From assembly GCF_000311785.1 (NCBI RefSeq), contig NZ_HE978537.1:77967-123366 (forward strand): DNA of 45,400 nt, given 5' to 3'. This document shows, piece by piece, positions 1 to 7,936 of the stretch. This DNA comes from Brevibacillus massiliensis (GTDB lineage: Bacteria; Bacillota; Bacilli; Brevibacillales; Brevibacillaceae). Position 1 is the stretch's first letter; the number at the start of each line of letters is the position of its first letter. The position numbers and the translations under genes are program-made. The notes under the pieces are model-generated. The model ran no database searches. It saw nothing but the letters and a program-made list of their open reading frames with translations, and was not told the origin of the DNA.

Positions 1-137
1 ATAATAACATACATTACAGCGAAATTTCATCCCTGGCAAAACGCAAAAATGAACAATTCCGTGAATCACTTTTGATTTGCCTTACTTTCTGCGTTCAGAG
101 GTGCTCATTCGCGTTCACACGCAGCTTTTATTCGTTT

Positions 138-170
138 GAAAGCGCCACCCGATATGGATGGCGCCGGAGG
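138..170 (-). terminator. Probable terminator of the SASP gene
   Basis: An inverted repeat (GCGCCA at 142-147, TGGCGC at 159-164) lies just past the stop codon of the minus-strand SASP gene. Read on the minus strand it is followed by a short T run (TTTC). The T tract is weak. Positions 1-137 hold no recognisable gene. Confidence 0.5.
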
Positions 171-175
171 CTTTG

Positions 176-409
176 TTACGACTCAAGTTTCTGGCTTTCT
201 TCGTCGGCCATGTGCGCCTCTGCATAGGCGATCATCTTCTTGACCATATGTCCTCCAATTGTACCCACTTCCCGCGTGGTCATGTCACCCCAGCCACGCT
301 CCCCAATGTCGTCGTCCAGGCCCAGTTCTTTCGCCGTTTCCATCTTCAGACGATCCACTGCCTGTTCGGCGTTCGGTACAACCAGTCGGTTATGACTCAA
401 GTTGGCCAC
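176..409 (-). CDS. Alpha/beta-type small acid-soluble spore protein
   Basis: Encodes 77 residues. Proteins of this family coat DNA in the forespore, hold it in an A-like form and protect it from UV and chemical damage; they are degraded at germination. The family pattern is visible: an N-terminal NxLVVPxAxxALDxxKxE-type helix (here NRLVVPNAEQAVDRLKMETA), then ELG, and a second conserved helix with GGHMVKKMIAYAE. In most members the second block reads G.VGG.M.. and this matches. The start is GTG at 409; the first in-frame ATG codons come later and would remove the conserved first helix. The tail after MADEE is charged and variable, as is usual. Expression is expected in the forespore under SigG, but I could not define a convincing SigG promoter in 410-457. 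Confidence 0.93.
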   Translation of the reverse strand: MANLSHNRLVVPNAEQAVDRLKMETAKELGLDDDIGERGWGDMTTREVGTIGGHMVKKMIAYAEAHMADEESQKLES

Positions 410-457
410 CTCCGGACCTTAGTATTTATCTGTGCCCGGGCTTTATGAGGCCGCCTT

Positions 458-486
458 TTGACAATCTCTTTCGGGCGTGGTAAATT
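458..486 (+). promoter_or_regulatory. SigA-type promoter of the trpS leader
   Basis: A perfect -35 TTGACA (458-463) is followed after 17 bp by TAAATT (481-486, 4 of 6 matches to the -10 consensus). The predicted transcription start near 493 gives a leader of about 290 nt that contains the T-box. Confidence 0.6.
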
Positions 487-492
487 AATGAA

Positions 493-1769
<1,277 letters not shown>

Positions 1770-1775
1770 ATACAG

Positions 1776-1806
1776 GAAAAGGTGTCGGTTATCCGACACC
1801 TTTTGC
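1776..1806 (+). terminator. Rho-independent terminator after trpS
   Basis: AAGGTGTCGG and CCGACACCTT form a near-perfect hairpin with a TTAT loop, flanked by A-rich sequence upstream and TTTTGCTT downstream. It also lies just past the end of the minus-strand YolD-like gene and may serve both strands. Confidence 0.85.
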
Positions 1807-1814
1807 TTATGTCC

Positions 1815-2155
1815 CTAGCTGCGCTCGACCGCATACAGCGCTTCAAACGGCAGCCAATCCACCCGGTCCAGCGAGCGAAACTTGAGACGGCCCGCGGCCT
1901 GGTCGAGGTGGCGATGATTCCTGCGTGCCGCTGCATCATCCGCCCGTCGAAAAACGTCACGGTGACGCTGCACTTGTCCCGAAACGCCTGCCACACCTGC
2001 TCGCTCAGCTCTGCCCGCTGTTCGTCATCCAGCGTCGGCGGTATGTACCGCGCTTCCTCCGCTTTGATCCGCAAATACAGCTCGCGGTGTTCCGGCAGCA
2101 CGAATCGGCTGGCGGCAAACAAATTCTCCTTTTTGGAAGTGGGCTTATCTCTCAT
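1815..2155 (-). pseudogene. YolD-like gene with an apparent frameshift
   Basis: The frame opening at 2155 (MRDKPTSKKENLFAASRF..) looks like a YolD family protein: a K/R-rich start, a LPEH motif, and a central FxDGRMMQRHAGII strand. After about position 1905 that frame runs into a low-quality Arg/Ser-rich tail. In the neighbouring frame the sequence continues as a proper YolD C-terminus (HLDQAAGRLKFRSLDRVDWL.. ending VERS) with a stop at 1815-1817. The span is 341 bp, one base short of 113 codons plus stop, so a single-base deletion near 1900-1920 (or a sequencing error) explains it. It is the last gene of the SOS-type operon and overlaps the upstream gene by ATGA. YolD family genes commonly sit beside Y-family polymerases; their biochemical role is unclear. 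Confidence 0.7.
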
Positions 2156-2541
2156 GTGTCATTCCTCCCGTGTTCTTTCAGCCAAAGCCCGACCCGCTCC
2201 CGGCACTCGGCCTGAAGCAGCTCAATGGAATAAACGACTTCCCGCAGATAGCCGCGCAGACGTACCTGCACACAGTAGCAGCTTCCCTGTTTTCGGCTGG
2301 TCAGCAGGATGCAGCCGATTTGACGGAGCTGCCGTTTCATCCGGTAATGCCGCCTTTCCGCCCACCGGGACAGCTCCTCGACGATCTCCCGGTAGGACAG
2401 CTTGAGCGGCGCCATCTGCATCGCATCCAGGTCGACCACCGCCGCCTTAAACAGCAGCCCAAACAAGACACATTCCCGCAGCAGTTCCTGCCAGCCGCCT
2501 TCGTCCGCTCCATCTCGAACAGGGCCGCCGCCCCCCGTCAT
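2152..2541 (-). CDS. Hypothetical protein of the Y-polymerase operon
   Basis: Encodes 129 residues that I do not recognise. The N-terminus is Gly-rich and probably flexible. The middle is helical and basic (YREIVEELSRWAERRHYRMK), which could suggest a small nucleic-acid or protein-binding helical domain, and a beta-rich segment follows (IGCILLTSRKQGSCYCVQVRL). The reading frame is well supported by context: its ATG at 2541 overlaps the polymerase stop as ATGA, and its own stop overlaps the start of the YolD-like gene as ATGA. The three genes are therefore translationally coupled and most likely share the LexA-type promoter upstream of the polymerase. A role in DNA damage tolerance is inferred from position only. 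Confidence 0.75.
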   Translation of the reverse strand: MTGGGGPVRDGADEGGWQELLRECVLFGLLFKAAVVDLDAMQMAPLKLSYREIVEELSRWAERRHYRMKRQLRQIGCILLTSRKQGSCYCVQVRLRGYLREVVYSIELLQAECRERVGLWLKEHGRNDT

Positions 2542-3773
2542 TTATAATGGCCCCCGATTTTGGCCGCCCGCTCCTGTGCCTGCCCTGCCGGTAGCAGCGA
2601 GACGGCCCGCAAAATCGCGTCATTGCCGTACTTGGCCCGAATGCTGTCCATTGTGCGTCCAAGGGAGCGCTGCCGGGTTTTGTCTTCAAACAAGCTGAGC
2701 TGGCAATAGTCATCCGGGGTGAGCTGCCCGAGATGGACGCCTACGCTGCGCACCGGCGTATGCTGCCAATGCCGTTCGAACAGGCGGCAGACCGCGCGGT
2801 AGAGCGTCATCGCGTCATTGGTCGGCTCGGGCAGCTTCATCTGCCGCCAAAAACCAGTCGACTGCTCAAAATCCGCGCCGCGGCAGCCGACAGACGCCAC
2901 CATCCCCATCAGCTGCTTGCTGCGCGAGCGCCGGCAGACCTCCTCACACAGCTCCAGCAGCACCACTTTGATGTCGGCAGAGGTATGGTAGTCGCGGGGC
3001 AGCGTCATGTGATGGCCGATCCCCTTTTGCAGATCGTGTGTCCGCGGCGATACCGGCGAGTCATCCAGACCGTGCGCCGTCCGCCACAGCACTTCGCCGT
3101 TGACGCCCCAGCGGCGGCTGACCAGCTCCGGCGAGGCGGCAGCCAGCTGGCCGATGCGGTAGATGCCAATGCGGTGAAAATGCCGCTTCATCCGCGAACC
3201 GACCCCGAACAGCTTCTCGATCGGCAGCGGCCACAGCGTCTCCGGCAGCTCTTCCCGCTTCAGCCAGAAAATCCCCTGCTCCTGTTTTTTGGCAAAGTTG
3301 TCGCAGGCCATTTTGGCCAGCACTTTATTTTCCCCGATCCCGACGCGGCAGACGATGCCCGTCTCCAGCCACACCCTCCGGCGAATCTGCTCCGCCAGCG
3401 TCCACGGATCGCCGAACAGCGACAGGCTGCCGGTCACATCGAGGAACTGTTCGTCGATCGAATACGGCTCCACCAAATCGGTAAACGCTTCGAAGATGCG
3501 CGTAATCTGTACCGACATCCGCAGGTAGGTCTCCATCCGCGGGCGAACGACGACGAGGTCCCGGCACTTCTGCTGGGCCTTCCAGAGCACCTCTGCCGTC
3601 GTCACGCCGTACGCTTTGGCCAGCGGGCAGGCGGCCAGCACCACCCCGCTCCGCCGCTGTGGATCTCCGGCGACGACGATTGGTTTATCGCGCAGCGCAG
3701 GATTGGCTGCTTTTTCTACACTGGCAAAAAAACTCTGCATGTCTGCGAGAAAAATGATTCGCTTGCCGTCCAT
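2538..3773 (-). CDS. Y-family DNA polymerase (UvrX/DinB-like)
   Basis: Low-fidelity translesion DNA polymerase. The protein opens with RIIFLADMQSFFASVEKA, the Y-family metal-binding and steric-gate block. It carries SIDEQFLDVTGS, the catalytic SIDE motif, where DEQ resembles the UvrX/YqjW branch more than classical DinB. It also has a helix-hairpin-helix region (LPIEKLFGVGSRMKRHF) and the little-finger domain. Near the C-terminus, CQLSLF looks like a beta-clamp binding motif. Length is 411 residues with the start at 3773, preceded by AGGAGGAGG. An in-frame ATG at 3797 is rejected because it lies inside the proximal LexA-like box. It is the first gene of a three-gene overlapping operon. SOS induction is strongly suggested by two LexA-like boxes in its promoter. 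Confidence 0.93.
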   Translation of the reverse strand: MDGKRIIFLADMQSFFASVEKAANPALRDKPIVVAGDPQRRSGVVLAACPLAKAYGVTTAEVLWKAQQKCRDLVVVRPRMETYLRMSVQITRIFEAFTDLVEPYSIDEQFLDVTGSLSLFGDPWTLAEQIRRRVWLETGIVCRVGIGENKVLAKMACDNFAKKQEQGIFWLKREELPETLWPLPIEKLFGVGSRMKRHFHRIGIYRIGQLAAASPELVSRRWGVNGEVLWRTAHGLDDSPVSPRTHDLQKGIGHHMTLPRDYHTSADIKVVLLELCEEVCRRSRSKQLMGMVASVGCRGADFEQSTGFWRQMKLPEPTNDAMTLYRAVCRLFERHWQHTPVRSVGVHLGQLTPDDYCQLSLFEDKTRQRSLGRTMDSIRAKYGNDAILRAVSLLPAGQAQERAAKIGGHYK

Positions 3774-3791
3774 GCTTCCTCCTCCTGACAG

Positions 3792-3831
3792 GAACATGTG
3801 TTCTCGATCTCATTATACCAAACGTATGTTC
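3792..3831 (-). promoter_or_regulatory. Two LexA-like (DinR) boxes and promoter of the polymerase operon
   Basis: A perfect 12-bp palindrome GAACATGTGTTC (3792-3803) matches the Bacillus DinR box core GAAC-N4-GTTC. A second copy at 3820-3831 reads GAACATACGTTT on the minus strand, with one mismatch in the core. A TATAAT -10 (minus strand, about 3813-3818) lies between them, so LexA binding would block initiation. A good -35 is not obvious. This supports SOS control of the operon. Confidence 0.8.
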
Positions 3832-3898
3832 TTTTTATACTGCCAATTTCACCCTTTCGCCCGTCAACATTTTGACAAAAAAGCATAAGGAGGAGGCA

Positions 3899-3969
3899 AT
3901 GTTTTGAGATACAATGATGGAGGAGGCATGTCAAAAACTGTGAACGACTCTGCTGTTGTGCTATACTAG
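3899..3969 (+). other. Two minute ORFs with strong ribosome-binding sites in the hemQ leader
   Basis: AAGGAGGAGGCA precedes ATG TTT TGA (3899-3907), a two-codon frame. TGGAGGAGGC then precedes a 13-codon frame MSKTVNDSAVVLY (3928-3969). Both Shine-Dalgarno sequences are near perfect and correctly spaced, which is unusual for chance in a 225-bp leader. The hemQ start follows 54 bp later with its own AAGGAG. They could be leader peptides, remnants of a longer gene, or chance; I cannot tell which. Confidence 0.35.
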
Positions 3970-4023
3970 TCGACATGGCCTTCATAAAAAGCTTCTCACC
4001 TGTAAAAAAGGAGTTGGGATCAC

Positions 4024-4776
4024 ATGAGCCAAAACGAAGCAGCACTTACACTGGAAGGTTGGTACGCACTGCACGATTTTCGTAAAATAGATTGGGCGGC
4101 ATGGAAGTCGATCACGGAACAGGAGCGTAAAGCCGCAGTGGACGAACTGCTCTCCCTCAGCCACACCTGGGCAGCCAACGAAAAAGCCGGCGAGGGCAGC
4201 ACGGTGATGTACTCCATCCTCGGCCACAAGGCGGACCTGCTCTTTATGTTCCTGCGCCCTACCCTGCAGGAGCTGAACGACATCGAGACGGCGTTTAACA
4301 AGACGCGTTTCGCCGACTTCACCTCCCCGGACTACTCCTATGTGTCCGTCGTGGAGATGAGCAACTACGTCCACAATCCCGGCGAAGACCCGAAAGCCAA
4401 TCCGCAAATCCGCGCCCGTCTCTATCCGGAGCTGCCAAAGACGGAGCACATCTGCTTCTATCCGATGAACAAGAAGCGCGACGGCAACGACAACTGGTAC
4501 ATGCTGTCCATGGAGGAGCGCCGGGAGATGATGCGCTCTCACGGTCTGATCGGGCGCAAATACGCGGGCAAGCTGAAGCAGATCATCACCGGATCGGTCG
4601 GATTCGACGATTGGGAATGGGGCGTCACCCTGTTCGGCAACGATCCGCTCGACTTTAAATACATCATCTACGAAATGCGCTTTGACGAAGTCAGCGCTCG
4701 CTTCGGCGAGTTTGGCACCTTCCTGGTCGGCAACCTGCTGACGGAGGAGAAGCTGCAAAAGCTGCTGGCGATCTGA
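4024..4776 (+). CDS. hemQ: Coproheme decarboxylase (HemQ, chlorite dismutase-like)
   Basis: Catalyses the last step of the Gram-positive coproporphyrin-dependent haem pathway: oxidative decarboxylation of coprohaem III to haem b, in the cytoplasm, using peroxide. The 250 residues match the family length. Two signature positions are visible: Tyr146 in [11 protein letters not shown], equivalent to the radical tyrosine, and His173 in [13 protein letters not shown], the proximal haem ligand. The family block [20 protein letters not shown] follows. The Bacillota type lacks the distal Arg of true chlorite dismutases, so this is not a chlorite detoxifier. The start is supported by AAGGAG at about 4008. 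The gene is divergent from the Y-polymerase operon and is followed by a clear terminator. Confidence 0.97.
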   Translation: MSQNEAALTLEGWYALHDFRKIDWAAWKSITEQERKAAVDELLSLSHTWAANEKAGEGSTVMYSILGHKADLLFMFLRPTLQELNDIETAFNKTRFADFTSPDYSYVSVVEMSNYVHNPGEDPKANPQIRARLYPELPKTEHICFYPMNKKRDGNDNWYMLSMEERREMMRSHGLIGRKYAGKLKQIITGSVGFDDWEWGVTLFGNDPLDFKYIIYEMRFDEVSARFGEFGTFLVGNLLTEEKLQKLLAI

Positions 4777-4789
4777 GGGGGCTGGACGG

Positions 4790-4823
4790 GAAAAAGAGCA
4801 TCCATTTTGATGCTCTTTTTTAT
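4790..4823 (+). terminator. Rho-independent terminator after hemQ
   Basis: AAAAAGAGCATC and GATGCTCTTTTTT form a strong hairpin with a CATTTT loop, 14 bp past the hemQ stop. The symmetrical A and T runs make it potentially bidirectional. Confidence 0.92.
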
Positions 4824-4878
4824 GTTAAATATTTCCCTTTCTTCCCAACTTCCTTTTTGGCGTTTGAAAACATTGTGG

Positions 4879-5277
4879 ATGGAGAAAGAGAAAAATGGGC
4901 TCGCTCCGTTCGTGGCACGCCAACGGGGAAGCGGGGATGTCCGTCTGCACTCCAAAAAACGGCACGTCGACCAAAAACGACTGGAAGTATTTCAACGTAG
5001 AATTTGGTCGACAAGCGTGTGCCGTTTTTTTCCGTTCCGACTGGGTAAGCGTGCCAAGGCCTGCGCTCGCTCCATTTTTCTCTTTCTCCTCGCTGCTTTT
5101 CTCCTTACAAGAACGCTGCATCATTTCTTCGCCCCGCGGGTTGGTCCCATCGGAAACGGTCCAAGTGAAGGACTTGTTTGGACGGTCTGGGGGCTGTTTA
5201 CACTCTCGATGATTTTGGGATTCGGCACCCTGTTCCACTCCATTTACTGGATTGTCAAAGAGAAAAAGCAAAAGTGA
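4879..5277 (+). CDS. Hypothetical small membrane protein, start uncertain
   Basis: Only the C-terminal half looks convincingly like protein: two hydrophobic segments (SIFLFLLAAFLLT and WGLFTLSMILGFGTLFHSIY) separated by a Pro/Gly loop and ended by a basic tail KEKKQK. This would be a two-pass membrane protein, perhaps of the YfzA-like kind, but I do not recognise it firmly. The frame is open from 4807, inside the hemQ terminator. An in-frame ATG at 4879 and a GTG at 5017 are candidate starts; neither has a good ribosome-binding site. The first half is Arg/Lys-rich and contains the inverted repeat at 4954-5030, which argues for the later start or for disruption of an older N-terminus. Confidence 0.4.
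   Translation: MEKEKNGLAPFVARQRGSGDVRLHSKKRHVDQKRLEVFQRRIWSTSVCRFFPFRLGKRAKACARSIFLFLLAAFLLTRTLHHFFAPRVGPIGNGPSEGLVWTVWGLFTLSMILGFGTLFHSIYWIVKEKKQK
4954..5030. repeat. Long imperfect inverted repeat with terminal T/A tracts
   Basis: The left arm AAAAAACGGCAC-GTCGACCAAA (4954-4975) pairs with the right arm TTTGGTCGAC-(6-nt bulge)-GTGCCGTTTTTT (5003-5030). The loop is about 28 nt. The ends look like a terminator (A run, GC stem, T run), but the long two-part stem is atypical. It could be a bidirectional terminator or a small palindromic repeat element. It lies inside the frame of the hypothetical membrane protein. Confidence 0.6.
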
Positions 5278-5319
5278 CACGGAGCGGATGGGCTCATCCT
5301 GCTCCCCGGCAAAGACAAA

Positions 5320-5351
5320 AAGGAGTGGCCGCCGGGCACACTCCCTTTTCC
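5320..5351. terminator. Terminator between the membrane protein gene and pdxK
   Basis: GGAGTG and CACTCC arms surround a GC-rich loop. Read on the minus strand the second arm is followed by TTTTTG, which suits termination of the pdxK-like gene ending at 5371. On the plus strand it is followed by CTTTTCC, so it may act in both directions. Confidence 0.7.
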
Positions 5352-5370
5352 ATATAAATGAGGCAAATCC

Positions 5371-6183
5371 TTATTTCGCTTGTCCGTACTTGCGGTAAGC
5401 GGCATGGTTGGTCGGGCCAAAGCCGATGCCGAGCGAGAAAGAGTGACGAATGGCCGCGGTGATAAACGCTTTGGCCGTTTTGACCGCATCCGGCACGGAA
5501 TTGCCTTTGGCCAGCTCGGCGGTAATCGCCGCAGAATACGTGCAACCGGCGCCGTGGGTGTTGGGCGTCTCGATCCGCTCCGTCTCCAACAGCTCAAAGT
5601 CCTTGCCGTCGTACAGCACATCCACCGCCACGTCGCTGTTATCCAGCTTGCCGCCTTTTACCAGCACGTACTTGGGACCAAACGAATGAATCTGGCGGGC
5701 CGCTTCCTTCATCTCATCCAGCGTCGCGATTCGCTCCTTGTTGGTCAGCGTTGCCGCTTCCTGCAGGTTGGGCGTCACCACGGTCGCGGTCGGAATCAAC
5801 AGCTCCCGCATGGCACTCACCATGCCGCCGGCGATCAAGGTATCGCTTCCTTTGCAGACCATGACCGGGTCGATCACCACGTTTGGCAGCGAATGCTGTT
5901 TGATCTTGCGGGCGACCAGTTCGATGATCTCTTCTGCGTAAAGCATCCCCGTCTTCATCGCGTCTACGCCCATCACTTCGACGATGCCCTCGATCTGTTC
6001 CTCGATCAGGCTGAGCGGCTGGGTGTAGACATTGTGCGAAAGGTCAGCTCTGGAGACGACGATCGTGGTGATGGCCGTCATGCCGAACACGTCGCGTTCC
6101 TGGAACGTTTTCAAGTCGGCTTCCAGTCCGGCGCCTCCTTTAATATCTGACCCCGCGATTGTCAGTGCTCTTTTTATGCTCAT
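5371..6183 (-). CDS. pdxK: Pyridoxal/HMP kinase of the ThiD superfamily (PdxK-like)
   Basis: ATP-dependent kinase of the ribokinase-like ThiD/PdxK family, 270 residues, cytoplasmic. Visible features: the N-terminal ALTIAGSDIKGGAGLEADLK substrate-binding block, VVIDPVMVCKGSDTLI, and the anion-hole/catalytic motif TPNTHGAGCTYSAAI. The long N-terminal match and the VMVCKG block look closest to the Bacillus-type pyridoxine/pyridoxal kinase PdxK, which salvages vitamin B6. HMP (thiamine precursor) kinase activity cannot be excluded, since the Bacillus enzyme was first thought to be ThiD. Divergent transcription from a MocR-family regulator favours the B6 role. The start at 6183 has GGGGGAATGAACG upstream; the terminator lies 20 bp past the stop. 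Confidence 0.88.
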   Translation of the reverse strand: MSIKRALTIAGSDIKGGAGLEADLKTFQERDVFGMTAITTIVVSRADLSHNVYTQPLSLIEEQIEGIVEVMGVDAMKTGMLYAEEIIELVARKIKQHSLPNVVIDPVMVCKGSDTLIAGGMVSAMRELLIPTATVVTPNLQEAATLTNKERIATLDEMKEAARQIHSFGPKYVLVKGGKLDNSDVAVDVLYDGKDFELLETERIETPNTHGAGCTYSAAITAELAKGNSVPDAVKTAKAFITAAIRHSFSLGIGFGPTNHAAYRKYGQAK

Positions 6184-6258
6184 CGTTCATTCCCCCTGAT
6201 ATTGGAGATAGGATTGCAGCTCCTGCTGCCGTCACCGTCATTTTACTGTATACTTGTG

Positions 6259-6285
6259 TGTAACAGTCAATATCAGTTTGTAACA
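6259..6285. promoter_or_regulatory. Direct-repeat operator candidate for the MocR regulator
   Basis: TGTAACA occurs at 6259-6265 and again at 6279-6285, exactly 20 bp apart (two helical turns), in the pdxK/mocR divergent intergenic region. MocR-type regulators such as GabR and PdxR are known to bind direct repeats on one face of DNA. The copies sit beside the likely pdxK -35 (TTGACT on the minus strand). The link to this regulator is inferred. Confidence 0.55.
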
Positions 6286-6303
6286 CTTTTGGAGTTGATA
6301 CCA

Positions 6304-7776
6304 TTGAAAATTGAGCTTAACCGCAGCTCCCACATCCCACTCTCGCAGCAAATCCACCAGGCGCTGGCCGACCGCATCCTGTCGGGATACTTCCCAAAAG
6401 GGTCGCGTCTGCCCTCGGTCCGCAAGCTTGCCGGGCTGCTGCACGTAAGCCCGGTTACGGTCATACACGCCTTGGACATGTTGGAGAAAGAAAAGCTGGT
6501 GACCCGCATACAGGGCAAAGGCACGTTTGTGTACGAACAGAGAACGGACGGCCAGGAAGGGCAACAGCAAGACCCCATGCCCTTGCAGATACCCGATTAT
6601 ATACACCGCTCACAGTACTTGTACTACAATCAAATGCCGGCCGAATTCAATTTTGCCTCCTCATCGGTCGACCCCGCGCTGCTGCCGACAAAGCTGCTTG
6701 CCGAAAGCATCCAGCATTTGGCTCGGCATCAACCGGAAATCCTGGCGCAATACGGAGAGATTCAGGGCGATCTGGAACTGCGTCAGGTGCTGGCCAAGTA
6801 CTTGACCCAGGAAAGTCTGTTCACCACGCCGCAGGAAATTCTCGTCACCAACGGCTCGCAGCAGGGAATCGACCTGGTGGCCCGCAGTTTTATCGGGCCG
6901 GGTGACGTCGTCGTGACAGAGGAACCCACCTATGCCGCGGCGATTGACGTATTTCGCAGCCGGGGGGCGGCGGTTGTCTCGGTGCCGATGGACGAAGAAG
7001 GGATGCGTATCGACAAACTGACCGCCTTGTTGGACACGTACACGCCCAAGCTGGTTTATACAATACCGACGTTCCAAAATCCGACCGGCAAGGTGATGAG
7101 CGTACGCCGGCGCAAACAATTGCTCGAACTGGCCAACGAACTAGGCTTCCTGATTTTGGAGGATGACCCGTGGAGTGAGATCTACTACGATGAAACCCCT
7201 CCGCCCCACATCAAATCGATGGATACGAGCGGCAGCGTGATCTATTTGAAGGGACTCAGCAAAATCCTGTCGCCGGGCTGCCGCATCGGGTTTCTCATCG
7301 CCTCGGTAAACATCCTGAACCGTTTGATCGTCGCGAAAACCAATGCCGATTTGGGCAACCCCCTGTTGAATCAAAAGGTAATCCTGCCGATTTTGGAATC
7401 CAACCGCATTGGGCGCCAGTTGGGGGAGCTGCGGAGCACCTTGAAAAAGCGGCGCGACCTGACACTGAAGCTGCTGGGGCAGCAGGCTCCGGCAGGCACC
7501 TCCTGGATTGTGCCAAAGGGCGGGTTCAACCTGTGGATTTCCCTGCCCGATTGGGCCAATACGAACGAGCTGTTGGGTGAAGCGGAAAAACGGAATGTCA
7601 CCTACCTGCCCGGTTCTTCCTGCTATCCCGGAGAGATGGAGTGGAATCATCTGCGGATCAGCTTTTCGTTTGTAGATGAAGATCACCTCAAGCGGGGAAT
7701 TCGCGAGCTGTGTGCGCTGATTGACTCCTATCTCAGCTCGCCCGAGGAGCGAAAAGGACTTACGCCGCTGTTTTAA
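6304..7776 (+). CDS. MocR-family regulator (GntR HTH fused to aminotransferase domain), PdxR-like
   Basis: Transcription regulator of 490 residues. An N-terminal GntR winged helix (about residues 5-75: IPLSQQIHQALADRILSGYF, then LPSVRKLAG) is joined by a linker to a fold type I aminotransferase-like domain. That domain keeps the PLP lysine, Lys320 in LSKILSPGCRIGF, so it should bind PLP. The start is TTG at 6304 with GGAG at 6291-6294; an upstream ATG at 6202 is rejected because it adds residues from the promoter region. Its position divergent from a pdxK-like gene, with a 20-bp-phased direct repeat between them, suggests a PdxR-type sensor of PLP controlling B6 salvage. The effector and target are inferred. 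A terminator follows. Confidence 0.9.
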   Translation: MKIELNRSSHIPLSQQIHQALADRILSGYFPKGSRLPSVRKLAGLLHVSPVTVIHALDMLEKEKLVTRIQGKGTFVYEQRTDGQEGQQQDPMPLQIPDYIHRSQYLYYNQMPAEFNFASSSVDPALLPTKLLAESIQHLARHQPEILAQYGEIQGDLELRQVLAKYLTQESLFTTPQEILVTNGSQQGIDLVARSFIGPGDVVVTEEPTYAAAIDVFRSRGAAVVSVPMDEEGMRIDKLTALLDTYTPKLVYTIPTFQNPTGKVMSVRRRKQLLELANELGFLILEDDPWSEIYYDETPPPHIKSMDTSGSVIYLKGLSKILSPGCRIGFLIASVNILNRLIVAKTNADLGNPLLNQKVILPILESNRIGRQLGELRSTLKKRRDLTLKLLGQQAPAGTSWIVPKGGFNLWISLPDWANTNELLGEAEKRNVTYLPGSSCYPGEMEWNHLRISFSFVDEDHLKRGIRELCALIDSYLSSPEERKGLTPLF

Positions 7777-7789
7777 CGGCAGAATGGAG

Positions 7790-7824
7790 AGGACTGCGAC
7801 TGCAAGTTTTCGCAGTCTTCTTCT
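7790..7824 (+). terminator. Terminator after the MocR gene
   Basis: GACTGCGA and TCGCAGTC form a stem with a short loop, followed by TTCTTCTT. The 112 bp between here and 7937 hold only the LysR promoter region and its ribosome-binding site. Confidence 0.75.
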
Positions 7825-7936
7825 TGCCCAAAATCAACATCGGCAGACTGGCTGCTGCGAATTTTCTTCTGTGATATAATAGCGATGCAAATAGAATAGT
7901 TGAAATATTCAGTTAATACTTTGCTTTGGAGAGGGG

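Noticed and set aside
2733-3788. A 351-codon plus-strand frame
   Set aside because: It is antisense to the Y-family polymerase and has shadow-frame composition.
3774-3797. ATG at 3797 as the start of the Y-family polymerase
   Set aside because: The codon lies in the proximal LexA-like box and has no ribosome-binding site; the ATG at 3773 follows AGGAGGAGG.
6202-6303. An earlier ATG start for the MocR regulator
   Set aside because: It would add 34 residues translated from the divergent promoter and operator region; the TTG at 6304 has a suitable ribosome-binding site and the standard N-terminus.
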